From the NCBI RefSeq assembly GCF_014699055.1, contig NZ_JACXAC010000003.1:682001-746000 (forward strand): a DNA stretch of 64,000 bases, read 5' to 3'. Position 1 is the first letter of the stretch, and the number at the start of each line of letters is the position of its first letter. Both the position numbers and the translations under genes were made by a program. Shown here one piece after another: positions 33,779-43,182 of the stretch. Under the pieces are notes generated by a model. The model did not search any database. It was not told the origin of the DNA and was given only the letters and a program-made list of their open reading frames with translations. Source of the stretch: Hymenobacter armeniacus. GTDB lineage: Bacteria; Bacteroidota; Bacteroidia; Cytophagales; Hymenobacteraceae.

Positions 33779-33808
33779 CAAAACTAAGGTACGCAAACGT
33801 TTGCACAA
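33779..33808 (-). promoter_or_regulatory. susC promoter (TTG-N19-TAGTTTTG)
   Basis: On the minus strand TTG (33806-33808) is followed after 19 nt by TAGTTTTG (33779-33786), an exact fit to the Bacteroidota sigma consensus TTG-N19-TAnnTTTG. A perfect LacI-type palindrome fills the spacer. The predicted start lies near 33773, about 280 nt upstream of susC. Confidence 0.75.
33793..33804. promoter_or_regulatory. LacI-family-type operator GCAAACGTTTGC in the susC promoter spacer
   Basis: A perfect 12-bp palindrome with the central CG and AAACGTTT core usual for LacI/GalR operators. It lies between the -33 and -7 boxes, so a bound protein would block RNA polymerase. An identical 12-mer is found at 53792-53803. 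Confidence 0.7.
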
Positions 33809-34073
33809 TGGGCCGCGAAGCACCTTTTTTTTGCAGAAATTTTGTGGGCAGTTTAGCAAAATTTCCGCCGTCACCGGCAGCGGGCCCGCAAGGCCGCCGG
33901 CGCCTGTTGCGGCACCCGTATAGGCTGGCCACGTACAACCGCCGCGCCGGCCCGGAACCGGCCAAATGACGACGGTTTGCTAATTTGGCACCTGGGCGGA
34001 GGCCAGCCACGTAAATTGAATTCTGGCGGACCTTATCTTGCGTAGCTGGCGCCGCACCGCCCTGCCAGTGCCC
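33809..34073. other. rest of the divergent susC / 34120 intergenic region
   Basis: Apart from the susC and 34120 promoters, I see no gene or structured element in this 265-bp stretch. It contains scattered AT-rich and GC-rich patches. Confidence 0.4.
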
Positions 34074-34104
34074 TTGCACCAGCACTCCTGCGTCGTTACA
34101 TTTG
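34074..34104 (+). promoter_or_regulatory. promoter (TTG-N20-TACATTTG) of the secreted-protein/esterase pair
   Basis: TTG at 34074-34076, spacer of 20 nt, and an exact TAnnTTTG at 34097-34104, 15 bp before the ATG at 34120. Confidence 0.65.
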
Positions 34105-34119
34105 GCTTTTCCTTAGAAA

Positions 34120-34815
34120 ATGAAAAAGCACCTATTGCTCGTTGCCTTGCTTTTGGTGACTTCCGGGCTCAGCGTCAGTGCGCAAAGCCGTCCCGGCACG
34201 CGCAAGCCCGTTCCCAAAGGCAAAACCAAGCAGCCGGCCGGCAAAGCGGCACCCAAGCCCCCGCCGGTGTATTCGCCCATTCAGTCGCAGAGCAATGCCG
34301 ACGAGCCCACTGCCCAGCCCATTGTGGTGAATAAGGTGAAGCTCAAAAAACCGGTGCTCGTGTACTATGAAGAGCCCGCCCCCGGCAAATCGGTGCAGCA
34401 GCTCATCATGTCGGAGGAAAACCTGGGCCTGCTCAAAACCCTCGACCTGGAGCACCTCATGATGCGCCGCGAGGTATTCGTCGATGGCCTCGGCAACCTG
34501 GCCTTGCCGGGCAGCGACGTGACCAAGTACCGCCTGCTGGGCACCAGCGCCGTGGCCGAAGACACGCGCCGCCCCGTGGGCGACGGCCGCAACTTCTACT
34601 CCCGCCTGAAAGTGCCTTCGTCGGGCTACTTATACGTAGTGCTCGAATCGGCTGAAGAATACCGGCATTTCGTGAAAGGCCCGCAGAAGAAAGGTTCGTT
34701 TCTGGACTTCCAGGCCAATGGCTTGCCCGGGGTCGACTCGGTGCGTGCCGTGTACACGCTGCGCAAGATGGACGCGTCCGAGCGCGGCGCCGGCACCGGC
34801 GAAACCATCCGCTAA
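34120..34815 (+). CDS. secreted hypothetical protein
   Basis: The protein is 231 aa. The signal peptide is MKKHLLLVALLLVTSGLSVSAQ. A basic, Pro/Lys-rich segment (residues 23-52) follows. The folded part (about residues 75-225) contains LLKTLDLEHLMMRREVFVDGLG and YLYVVLESAEEYRHFVKGP. I do not recognise a family. The stop is 3 bp before the esterase gene ATG, so the pair is almost certainly one operon. The protein may assist that enzyme in the envelope. Confidence 0.7.
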   Translation: MKKHLLLVALLLVTSGLSVSAQSRPGTRKPVPKGKTKQPAGKAAPKPPPVYSPIQSQSNADEPTAQPIVVNKVKLKKPVLVYYEEPAPGKSVQQLIMSEENLGLLKTLDLEHLMMRREVFVDGLGNLALPGSDVTKYRLLGTSAVAEDTRRPVGDGRNFYSRLKVPSSGYLYVVLESAEEYRHFVKGPQKKGSFLDFQANGLPGVDSVRAVYTLRKMDASERGAGTGETIR

Positions 34816-34818
34816 CGA

Positions 34819-36048
34819 ATGATGCAACGACGGCTCAAACGTGCGGCGCTGCTGTTCGGCGCCTTGGTTTTGTTGTGGGGTACGGCCAACGCTCAGGTGC
34901 TGCTCAAGCTGACCCGGGTGCCCGCCACCACGCCGGCCACCGATACTCTTTTCGTGGCGGGCTCCTTTAATAACTGGAATCCGCACAGCCGCGCCCATGC
35001 CCTGCGCCGTCAAGCCGATGGCAGCTACCAGCTCGACTTGCCAACCGCCCTGGGCAGCATCGAATACAAGTTCACGCGCGGCAGTTGGCCCACGGTGGAG
35101 GTGGACGGCAAGGGCGACCAGATTGGCAACCGCACGGCCAACCTGACGGATGCCCGCGAGATAACCGCTCAAGTGCTGGCTTGGAGCGACCATAACGGGG
35201 CTGCCAAAAAGCACACCGCTACGCCGCAGGTGCGGGTGTTGTCGGCGGCGTTCAATATGCCGCAGCTGGGCCGGCAGCGGCGCGTGTGGCTGTACCTGCC
35301 CGCCGACTATGCGGCCAATCCGTCCCGCCGCTTCCCGGTGCTCTACTTGCACGACGGCCAAAACGTGTTCGACGACGCCACCAGCTTCGGCGGCGAGTGG
35401 GGCGTGGACGAAACCCTCGACCGCCTGCGCAAATCCGGGCAGGACGCCACCGGCAGCATTGTGGTGGCCATGGACAACGGCGACCAGTTTCGCTCCGACG
35501 AATACATTCCGTGGCCCAGCGCTGCCCTGCGCGACCAACCTCACCAGGGCGGGCAAGGCGGCGCCTACGTCGATTTTCTGGCCCGCACGCTCAAGCCCTA
35601 TATCGACGCGCACTACCGCACCCGGCCCGATGCTGCCCATACCGGCATCGCCGGTTCCAGCCTGGGCGGGCTCATTTCGGTGTACGCGGCTTTGAAGTAC
35701 CCGAAGGTTTTTGGGCGGGTGGGGGCCTTTTCGCCGGCGTTTTGGGTGTGCAACGATTCGCTACGCGCCTTTGCCAAAACGCACCCGGCGGCGCGCACGG
35801 CGCGGTTTTATTTCGTGTGCGGCACCACCGAATCGGAAACTATGCTGCCGCTCATGGCCCAATGGCGCGATGAGCTGCGCGCCGAGGGCGTGCCGGCCGA
35901 CCATCTGGCTTTCTCGGCGCCGGCTGACGGTCAGCACCGCGAATGGTTCTGGCGGCGCGAGTTTCCGGCGGCCTATCGGTTCCTGTTCGGCATCAATACG
36001 TTGCCGGCAGGGGGGCGGGCGCCCGCAAAACAAGCCGGGCGCCAGTAA
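34819..36048 (+). CDS. secreted esterase with N-terminal starch-binding-like (CBM20/48) domain
   Basis: The protein is 409 aa. The signal peptide ends ...LLWGTANAQ. Residues about 25-120 form a CBM-like sandwich (DTLFVAGSFNNWNPHS, GSIEYKFTRGSW). The rest is an esterase-D-type alpha/beta hydrolase: FPVLYLHDGQNVFDDATSF, nucleophile Ser in AGSSLGGLISVYAALKYP, and a His in a late GQHREWFW segment. Enzymes with this layout remove acyl groups from polysaccharides or act on siderophores. The starch-type binding module and the nearby GH13/sus genes suggest a glycan substrate; that is inference. Confidence 0.85.
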   Translation: MMQRRLKRAALLFGALVLLWGTANAQVLLKLTRVPATTPATDTLFVAGSFNNWNPHSRAHALRRQADGSYQLDLPTALGSIEYKFTRGSWPTVEVDGKGDQIGNRTANLTDAREITAQVLAWSDHNGAAKKHTATPQVRVLSAAFNMPQLGRQRRVWLYLPADYAANPSRRFPVLYLHDGQNVFDDATSFGGEWGVDETLDRLRKSGQDATGSIVVAMDNGDQFRSDEYIPWPSAALRDQPHQGGQGGAYVDFLARTLKPYIDAHYRTRPDAAHTGIAGSSLGGLISVYAALKYPKVFGRVGAFSPAFWVCNDSLRAFAKTHPAARTARFYFVCGTTESETMLPLMAQWRDELRAEGVPADHLAFSAPADGQHREWFWRREFPAAYRFLFGINTLPAGGRAPAKQAGRQ

Positions 36049-36123
36049 TGACGGCATACGGTTGCAAATTTGGAGGCATCGCAACCTTATGTATGTTTTT
36101 ATTGTAATGGATAACGAATAACA

Positions 36124-36157
36124 TTGCTGCTATTTTAAAAAGGTTGCCTTATCTTTG
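36124..36157 (+). promoter_or_regulatory. trp operon promoter
   Basis: TATCTTTG at 36150-36157 is an exact TAnnTTTG. TTG lies 23 nt upstream (36124-36126). The start site is predicted near 36163, just before a small palindrome TGCTTTTAAAAAGCA (36163-36177) and 26 nt before the leader peptide ATG. Confidence 0.65.
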
Positions 36158-36188
36158 CGACGTGCTTTTAAAAAGCAGACTTTCCCTT

Positions 36189-36266
36189 ATGACTTCTCCT
36201 CGTACTTCTCAGGCTTGGTGGTGGCAGTTCCGAAACATCGGTCCGGCCTGCCTGTGCGCCTCGTGA
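36189..36266 (+). CDS. trpL: trp operon leader peptide (25 aa, WWW)
   Basis: ATG 36189, stop TGA 36264-36266. The product is MTSPRTSQAWWWQFRNIGPA followed by CLCAS. Three consecutive TGG codons at 36216-36224 are the sensor: a ribosome starved of tRNA-Trp would stall there. An upstream promoter, a downstream terminator and the trpE start at 36353 complete an attenuation system. Such runs of Trp codons are extremely unlikely by chance at this place. It has no other role as a protein. Confidence 0.88.
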   Translation: MTSPRTSQAWWWQFRNIGPACLCAS

Positions 36267-36293
36267 AGTCAACCTGATTTTACCTGCAATCAC

Positions 36294-36324
36294 AAAAAGC
36301 CCGGCCCCCAAGCCGGGCTTTTTT
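36294..36324 (+). terminator. trp attenuator (intrinsic terminator in the leader)
   Basis: AGCCCGGC (36298-36305) and GCCGGGCT (36312-36319) form an 8-bp stem, followed by T6. It lies 27 bp after the leader peptide stop and 28 bp before trpE. GTCCGGC at 36241-36247, inside the leader peptide, can pair with the 3' arm GCCGGGC (36312-36318; 7 pairs, one G-U). That would be a possible antiterminator, freed when a ribosome stalls at the Trp codons. Confidence 0.85.
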
Positions 36325-36352
36325 CGTTTACGCTACCTCCTTTTTCGACCTC

Positions 36353-37780
36353 GTGCCTTACCAACTCATCACCCGCTCCCGCCGCCTGCTCGCCGATACC
36401 GTGACGCCCGTGGGCCTGTTTCTGCGCCTGCGCGACCAGTACGCCAACTGCTTGCTGCTGGAAAGCGCCGACTACCACGGCCAGCAAAACGCCTTCAGCT
36501 ACCTGGTGTGCGAGCCGCTGGCCACGTTTGAACTGCGCCGTGGCGGCGTGCTGCGCCAGTTGCTGCCCGGCATACCCGAAACCACCGAAACCCTGGCCCA
36601 GCCCCGCGAGACACTGGCCCGGCTGCGTGAATTTGCCGCTGCTGGCACGCCCGATGCCGCGGCCGAAAAGCTGCCCTTCATCAGCACCGGCCTGTTTGGC
36701 TACATGGGCTACGAGGCCGTGCAAAGCTTCGAGGACGTGCAGCTGAACCCGGAGAAGGTGCCGGCCGGCGACATTCCGCTGATTCGCTACGGGGTGTACC
36801 GCTACGTCATTGCCTTCAACCACTTCCGCCAGGAGCTGTATCTGTTCGAGCACAGCGTGGCCGGCGAGGCCCCGGCCGAAACCGACGGCCTCGACCGACT
36901 CGAAAACCTGGTGCGCCACCCCAGCGTGCCGGCCTTCGATTTCGCCACGGTAGGCGAGGAGCAGAGCAACCAGACAGATGCCGAATTTCTGGCCCGCCTC
37001 ACCCAGGGCCAGGCCCACTGCCTGCGCGGCGACGTATTCCAGATTGTGCTTTCGCGCCGGTTCCAGCAGGGTTTTTCGGGTGACGAGTTCAACGTGTACC
37101 GGGCGCTGCGGTCCATCAACCCCTCGCCCTATCTGTTTTATTTCGATTACGGCGACTACAAAATCTTCGGCTCCTCGCCCGAGGCGCAGGTGTTGGTGCA
37201 GGGCCGCGAGGCCACGCTGTTCCCCATTGCGGGTACCTACCGCCGCACCGGCGACGACGCCGCCGATGCCGCCGCCGCCCAGCGCCTGGCCGCCGACCCC
37301 AAGGAAAACGCCGAACACGTGATGCTAGTGGACCTGGCCCGCAACGACCTGGCCCGCCACGGCACCAAAGTAGAAGTGCGTACGCTGCGCGAAATCCAGT
37401 TCTACTCGCACGTCATTCACCTGGTGAGCAAGGTGACGGCCGAGCTGGCCGAAAACACCGATACTCTGCAGGTGGTGGCCGATACCTTCCCCGCCGGCAC
37501 CCTCTCCGGTGCGCCCAAGTTCCGCGCCCTGCAGCTCATTGATGGGCTCGAGCCCACCGCCCGCGGCTACTACGGCGGCTGCCTGGGTTTCCTGGGCTTC
37601 GATGGCAGCTTCAACCACGCCATTATGATTCGCTCGTTTCTGAGCACCGGCAACCAGCTGTATTTCCAGGCCGGCGCAGGCGTGGTGGCGGCTTCCAACA
37701 CGCAGTCGGAGCTGGAGGAGGTGCACCACAAGCTGGGCGCGTTGCGCGCCGCGCTGCGGGCCGCTGAAAACGTGAAATAA
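36353..37780 (+). CDS. trpE: anthranilate synthase component I
   Basis: This subunit makes anthranilate from chorismate using ammonia from TrpG (EC 4.1.3.27), the first step of Trp synthesis. It is 475 aa and starts at GTG. The LLES feedback motif (CLLLESADY, about residue 37) that binds inhibitory Trp is present. Chorismate-binding core motifs include FQIVLSRRF, SPSPYLFYFDYGD-type text, GTYRRTGDD, DLARNDLARHG, HLVSKVTAEL and TFPAGTLSGAPKFRA. It is the first structural gene after the attenuator, 15 bp before trpG. Confidence 0.97.
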   Translation: MPYQLITRSRRLLADTVTPVGLFLRLRDQYANCLLLESADYHGQQNAFSYLVCEPLATFELRRGGVLRQLLPGIPETTETLAQPRETLARLREFAAAGTPDAAAEKLPFISTGLFGYMGYEAVQSFEDVQLNPEKVPAGDIPLIRYGVYRYVIAFNHFRQELYLFEHSVAGEAPAETDGLDRLENLVRHPSVPAFDFATVGEEQSNQTDAEFLARLTQGQAHCLRGDVFQIVLSRRFQQGFSGDEFNVYRALRSINPSPYLFYFDYGDYKIFGSSPEAQVLVQGREATLFPIAGTYRRTGDDAADAAAAQRLAADPKENAEHVMLVDLARNDLARHGTKVEVRTLREIQFYSHVIHLVSKVTAELAENTDTLQVVADTFPAGTLSGAPKFRALQLIDGLEPTARGYYGGCLGFLGFDGSFNHAIMIRSFLSTGNQLYFQAGAGVVAASNTQSELEEVHHKLGALRAALRAAENVK

Positions 37781-37795
37781 TTCCAGCCTGTCGCC

Positions 37796-38368
37796 ATGAA
37801 AATCCTCGTTCTCGATAACTACGACTCCTTCACCTACAACCTAGTGCACCTGCTGCGTGAGCTCGGCCACGGCCCGAACATGACCGTGACACGCAACGAC
37901 CAGCTGGCCCTCGAAGATGTCGTAGCCTACGACGCCATCCTGCTCTCGCCTGGTCCCGGCATTCCGTTGGAAGCGGGCCTGATGCCAGCCATCATCGCCA
38001 AGTATGCGCCCACCAAGCGCATCCTGGGAGTATGCCTGGGCCATCAGGGCTTGGCTGAAAGCTTCGGCGCAGAGCTTTATAACATCCCCGCCGTGCTGCA
38101 CGGCGTGGCCAATGAAGCCGAAGTAACCGTAGCTGATGAGCGCCTGTTTGCCGGGCTGCCGGCGCGGTTTCAGGTGGGGCGCTACCACTCGTGGGCGGTG
38201 CGGCCCGAGTCGATGCCCGCGACGCTGGAAGTGACGGCTCGTGACGCCAACGGCGAAGTGCTGGCCTTCCGCCACCGCGACTACGATGTACGCGGCGTGC
38301 AGTTCCACCCCGAAAGCATCCTCACCGAGCACGGCGCGCAGATGCTGGAAAACTGGCTGGCGGATTAG
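37796..38368 (+). CDS. trpG: anthranilate synthase component II (glutamine amidotransferase)
   Basis: The protein is 190 aa. It releases ammonia from glutamine for TrpE. Class I amidotransferase marks are DNYDSFTYNLVHLLRELG at the N-terminus, LSPGPGIP, the nucleophile Cys80 in GVCLGHQGLAESFGA, and the His/Glu pair in VQFHPESILTEHG. It might also serve p-aminobenzoate synthesis, as in many bacteria with a single copy. The gap to trpD holds an imperfect palindromic repeat. Confidence 0.96.
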   Translation: MKILVLDNYDSFTYNLVHLLRELGHGPNMTVTRNDQLALEDVVAYDAILLSPGPGIPLEAGLMPAIIAKYAPTKRILGVCLGHQGLAESFGAELYNIPAVLHGVANEAEVTVADERLFAGLPARFQVGRYHSWAVRPESMPATLEVTARDANGEVLAFRHRDYDVRGVQFHPESILTEHGAQMLENWLAD

Positions 38369-38450
38369 TTGTCAGTTGTTCGTGGTCAGTTGTCAGGCAG
38401 AAGCCGACAGTTGATGATGAATGAGGCTAACAACTGACAACAATCAACTA
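38366..38450. repeat. imperfect palindromic repeat between trpG and trpD
   Basis: The left part TTAGTTGTCAGTTGTT and the right part CTAACAACTGACAACAATC are inverted copies of a GTTGTCAGTTGTT unit. The left arm begins in the trpG stop codon. It interrupts an otherwise tight operon. Confidence 0.65.
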
Positions 38451-38458
38451 AAACCTAA

Positions 38459-39454
38459 ATGAAACAGATTCTCACCAAGCTTTTCGACCACCAGCCCCTG
38501 ACGCATGCCGAGGCCCACGCCGCCATGTGCCAGCTGGGTGAGGGCGGGGCCAACCCGGCCGAAACGGCGGCTTTCCTGGCCGTGTACCGCATGCGGCCCA
38601 TCACGGTGGCCGAGCTGGCCGGCTTCCGCCAGGCCCTGCTCGACCTCAGCCGCGACCCCGAGCTGGGTACGCACGACGTCGTCGACATCGTGGGCACGGG
38701 CGGCGACGGCAAAAACACGCTCAACATCTCCACATTGGCTTGCTTCATCGTAGCCGGGGCGGGCACCAAGGTGGCCAAGCACGGCAACTTCGGTGTGTCG
38801 TCGGTGTCGGGCGCGTCGAATGTATTGGCGCATTTCGGCTACAACTTCGAAGCCAGCCCCGACCAGCTGCGGCGGCAGCTCGACCGGGCGGGCATCTGCT
38901 TTCTGCACGCGCCGGCTTTTCATCCGGCCATGCGGCACGCCGGGCCCATCCGGCGCGAGCTGGGGCTGCGCACCTTCTTCAACATCCTCGGCCCGCTGGT
39001 GAACCCGGCCCGGCCCACGGCCCAGCTGCTGGGCGTGTTCAGCCTCGAGCTCCAGCGCCTCTACCACTACCTGATGCAGCCCACCGGCGCGCGCTACGCC
39101 GTGGTGCACGCCCTCGACGGCTACGACGAGCTGGCCCTCACCGGCCCCGCCAAGGTGGTGTCGTCGTTCGAAGGCGAGCGCCTCTTCACCGCCGACACGC
39201 TGGGCCTGCCGGCCTGCACGCCCGACGACCTGTCCGGCGGCAGCACCGTAACGGCTGCCGCCGAACTCTTCAAGCACGTGCTCGATGGGTACGGCACCGA
39301 AGCCCAGTGCAACGTGACCACCGCCAACGCCGCCCTGGCCCTGCAGTGCGCCCGCCCCGGCCTGAGCTGGGACGACGCCCTGGCCCTCAGCCGCGAGTCG
39401 CTGGGCTCGGGCGCGGCGAAAAGGGCGTTTGAAACCATGCTGGCCACCCAATAA
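38459..39454 (+). CDS. trpD: anthranilate phosphoribosyltransferase
   Basis: The protein is 331 aa. It joins anthranilate and PRPP to give phosphoribosyl-anthranilate (EC 2.4.2.18). The glycine-rich PRPP loop VDIVGTGGDGKNTLNIST lies at about residues 72-89. KHGNFGVSSVSGASNVLAHFG and the RRELGLRTFFNILGPLVNPA anthranilate-site segment are also present. It is third in the operon. A family A repeat separates it from trpC. Confidence 0.96.
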   Translation: MKQILTKLFDHQPLTHAEAHAAMCQLGEGGANPAETAAFLAVYRMRPITVAELAGFRQALLDLSRDPELGTHDVVDIVGTGGDGKNTLNISTLACFIVAGAGTKVAKHGNFGVSSVSGASNVLAHFGYNFEASPDQLRRQLDRAGICFLHAPAFHPAMRHAGPIRRELGLRTFFNILGPLVNPARPTAQLLGVFSLELQRLYHYLMQPTGARYAVVHALDGYDELALTGPAKVVSSFEGERLFTADTLGLPACTPDDLSGGSTVTAAAELFKHVLDGYGTEAQCNVTTANAALALQCARPGLSWDDALALSRESLGSGAAKRAFETMLATQ

Positions 39455-39470
39455 GTAATTAAGAAATAAT

Positions 39471-39583
39471 AAAGAGAACGTCATGCTGAGCGCAGCCGAA
39501 GCATCTCTACTGCTTCGTTGTTTAAGCATTGATTACTAACACGCGCGAGATGCTTCGACTGCGCTCAGCATGACGTTCTCTTT
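39471..39583. repeat. palindromic repeat, family A (113 bp, 37-bp arms)
   Basis: Arms 39471-39507 and 39547-39583 match at 36 of 37 positions. They contain GAACGTCATGCTGAGCGCAG and CGAAGCATCTC. It lies inside the trp operon between trpD and trpC, with no visible loss of reading frames on either side. Confidence 0.92.
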
Positions 39584-39603
39584 GCTCATAGGTACCTAAA
39601 GTC

Positions 39604-40431
39604 ATGTCCCAAGCCACCATCCTCGATACCATCGTCACCCACAAGCGCCAGGAAATTGCCAGCCGCCGCGAGCTGGTGCCCACTAAGCTGCTCGAAACCA
39701 GCCTGTATTTCAACTCGCAGCCACTGTCGCTGCGCAAGTACCTGTTGCGCGAAGGCGGCAGCGGGCTCATTGCCGAGTTCAAGCGCAAGTCGCCTTCCAA
39801 GGGCTGGATTAACCAATATGCGCCCGTCGAGCGCACCACGCTGGGCTACATGCAGGCCGGCGCGGCGGCGCTGTCCGTCCTCACCGATACCGAGTTTTTC
39901 GGCGGTAAAAACGAGGACCTGACCACGGCGCGGCGCTTCAATTTCTGCCCCATCCTGCGCAAAGATTTTGTGGTGGACGAATACCAGATTCTTGAAGCCA
40001 AAAGCATCGGGGCCGACGCCGTGCTGCTGATAGCGGCCGTGCTCACTCCCCAGGAAATTGATTCGCTGGGCCGCCTGGCCCGCTCGTTGGGCTTGGAAGT
40101 GCTGCTCGAAGTGCACGACGGCGAAGAACTGGCTCGCTCCATCAACGCCGACGCCGTGAACCTCATCGGCGTGAATAACCGCAACCTGCACGACTTCAGC
40201 CTCAGCCTCGATACCTCGATGGCGCTGGCCGAAGCCATTCCGAACGAGTTTGTGAAGGTGTCAGAAAGCGGGATTTCCACGGCCGCCGCCATTGGGCAGC
40301 TGCGCGAAGTGGGCTTCCGCGGCTTCCTGCTGGGCGAGGCTTTTATGCGCCACGCCCGGCCCGAGCGCGCCTGCGCCGCGCTGGTGCAGGAAATCGCCGC
40401 CCTGCCGAAAATCGAGTCGGTAGTAGCCTAG
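39604..40431 (+). CDS. trpC: indole-3-glycerol phosphate synthase
   Basis: The protein is 275 aa, monofunctional. It closes the indole ring from CdRP (EC 4.1.1.48). TIM-barrel motifs are LIAEFKRKSPSKGWI (substrate Lys), FCPILRKDFVVDEYQI, LIGVNNRNLHDFSLSLD and VSESGIST with the phosphate-binding loop. Its stop is followed directly by trpF (ATG 9 bp on). Confidence 0.97.
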   Translation: MSQATILDTIVTHKRQEIASRRELVPTKLLETSLYFNSQPLSLRKYLLREGGSGLIAEFKRKSPSKGWINQYAPVERTTLGYMQAGAAALSVLTDTEFFGGKNEDLTTARRFNFCPILRKDFVVDEYQILEAKSIGADAVLLIAAVLTPQEIDSLGRLARSLGLEVLLEVHDGEELARSINADAVNLIGVNNRNLHDFSLSLDTSMALAEAIPNEFVKVSESGISTAAAIGQLREVGFRGFLLGEAFMRHARPERACAALVQEIAALPKIESVVA

Positions 40432-40440
40432 TTGCCGGCC

Positions 40441-41171
40441 ATGAAAACGCCCCGCCCCGATATTTCTGCTTTAGCCGCTGCCGCTGGTGTGCCCGGTGCG
40501 AAAGCTGCTGCCGCGGCTCCCGAGGCCCCGGCGCGGCTGCTGGTGAAAGTGTGCGGCATGCGCGACGAGGCCGCCCTGGCCGGCGTGGCCGCGCTGGGGC
40601 CGGATTTTCTGGGCTTCATCTTCGCGCCGAAATCGCCGCGCTTTGTAGGCGAGGTGCTTGCTCCCGAGCTGGTGCGCGCCCTGCCGCCGACTATCTGGAA
40701 AGTGGGCGTGTTCGTGAACGAAACCACCGCCAACATCCTCGCAGCGGCCCAGCGCTTCGGCTTAGCCGCCGTGCAGCTGCACGGCCAGGAGTCGCCCGCG
40801 CAGTGCGAGGAGCTGAACGAAGCCGGCCTGCTGGTACTGAAAGCGTTTTCGGTAGGGGAGGCAGTTGATTTCGATGCCCTGCTGCCCTACGTGCCGTTTT
40901 GCGACTACTTTTTGTTTGATACCAAAGGCGCCGCGCCCGGCGGCAACGGGGCCGTTTTCAACTGGAATTTGTTGCAGTCTTACAACCTGCCTGTGCCCTA
41001 TTTCCTGGCCGGCGGGCTGGGGCTGGAACACGCCGCCGAGCTGGCGGCCCTGCGCCTGCCTGGCCTGGCCGGCGTCGATTTGAACAGCGGTTTCGAAACT
41101 GCGCCGGGCATGAAAGATGCCAATCGCCTGGCCCAAATGCTCACTCAACTGCGCTCCGGCGCACCAACTTT

Positions 41172-41175
<4 letters not shown>
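40441..41175 (+). CDS. trpF: phosphoribosylanthranilate isomerase with Ala-rich N-terminal extension
   Basis: The protein is 244 aa, compared with about 205 usual. Residues 1-35 ([20 protein letters not shown], then Ala/Pro-rich) are an extra low-complexity extension before the family start [16 protein letters not shown] with catalytic Cys. [44 protein letters not shown] and [16 protein letters not shown] are further family motifs. It catalyses the Amadori rearrangement of PRA to CdRP (EC 5.3.1.24). Its end overlaps the trpB start by 4 bp (ATGA). Confidence 0.95.
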
Positions 41176-42374
<1,199 letters not shown>

Positions 42375-42402
42375 CCTGCGGCTTCCCGATACCTAATTAT
42401 AT

Positions 42403-43182
42403 ATGGACCGCATCAAACACGCCTTCGCGAGCAAAACCAACCTGCTCAATACCTACTTCACCGCCGGCTACCCCAGCCTGCACGACACCATTCCGCTGGC
42501 CAAAGCCTTGGTCGACGCCGGGGCCGACATTCTCGAAATCGGTATGCCCTTTTCCGACCCGCTGGCCGATGGCCCGGTCATTCAGGGCAGCAGCTCGGTG
42601 GCGCTGGCCAACGGCATGAACCTGCCCGTGCTGTTCGAGCAGCTCAAGGGCCTGCGCGCCGCCGTGCCCGAAACGCCGGTGCTGCTCATGGGCTACCTTA
42701 ACCCGGTGATGCAGTTTGGGGTCGAAGAATTCTGCCGCCAGGCCGCTGAAGTGGGCGTCGATGGCCTCATCCTGCCCGACCTGCCGCTGGCCGAGTACGA
42801 AGAGTTCTATCAGGAAACCTTCAAGAAGTACGGCCTGAAAGCCGTCTTCCTCATCACCCCGCAAACCTCGGAGGAGCGCATCCGCCACCTCGACCGCCTC
42901 TCCGAAGCCTTCCTCTACCTCGTTTCGGGCCCCGGCACCACCGGCGGCACCACCCTGCCCGATGCCGTGGCGCAGCAGCAATACTTCGAGCGCATTGCCG
43001 CCCTCAAGCTGCGCAACCCGCGCCTCATCGGCTTCGGCATCGGCGACAAAGCCGGTTTCGAGCGCGCCTGCGAGCACGCCGAGGGGGCCATCATCGGCTC
43101 GGCCCTCATCCGCGCCCTGGAAGATGCCACCGACGCCCCGGCCGAAGCGGCGCGCTTCGTGCGCGGCATCAAGCCGGCGTAA
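42403..43182 (+). CDS. trpA: tryptophan synthase alpha chain
   Basis: The protein is 259 aa. It cleaves indole-3-glycerol phosphate and passes indole through the tunnel to TrpB. Catalytic Glu and Asp lie in DILEIGMPFSDPLADGPVIQ (about residues 44-63). DGLILPDLPLAEYEEF and FLYLVSGPGTTGGTT are other motifs. The TAA stop lies in the first bases of a perfect 44-bp inverted repeat. Confidence 0.97.
   Translation: MDRIKHAFASKTNLLNTYFTAGYPSLHDTIPLAKALVDAGADILEIGMPFSDPLADGPVIQGSSSVALANGMNLPVLFEQLKGLRAAVPETPVLLMGYLNPVMQFGVEEFCRQAAEVGVDGLILPDLPLAEYEEFYQETFKKYGLKAVFLITPQTSEERIRHLDRLSEAFLYLVSGPGTTGGTTLPDAVAQQQYFERIAALKLRNPRLIGFGIGDKAGFERACEHAEGAIIGSALIRALEDATDAPAEAARFVRGIKPA

Noticed and set aside
33748..33969. 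Plus-strand 73-codon frame in the susC/34120 gap
   Set aside because: It overlaps the susC promoter and operator, has no domain and no promoter of its own.
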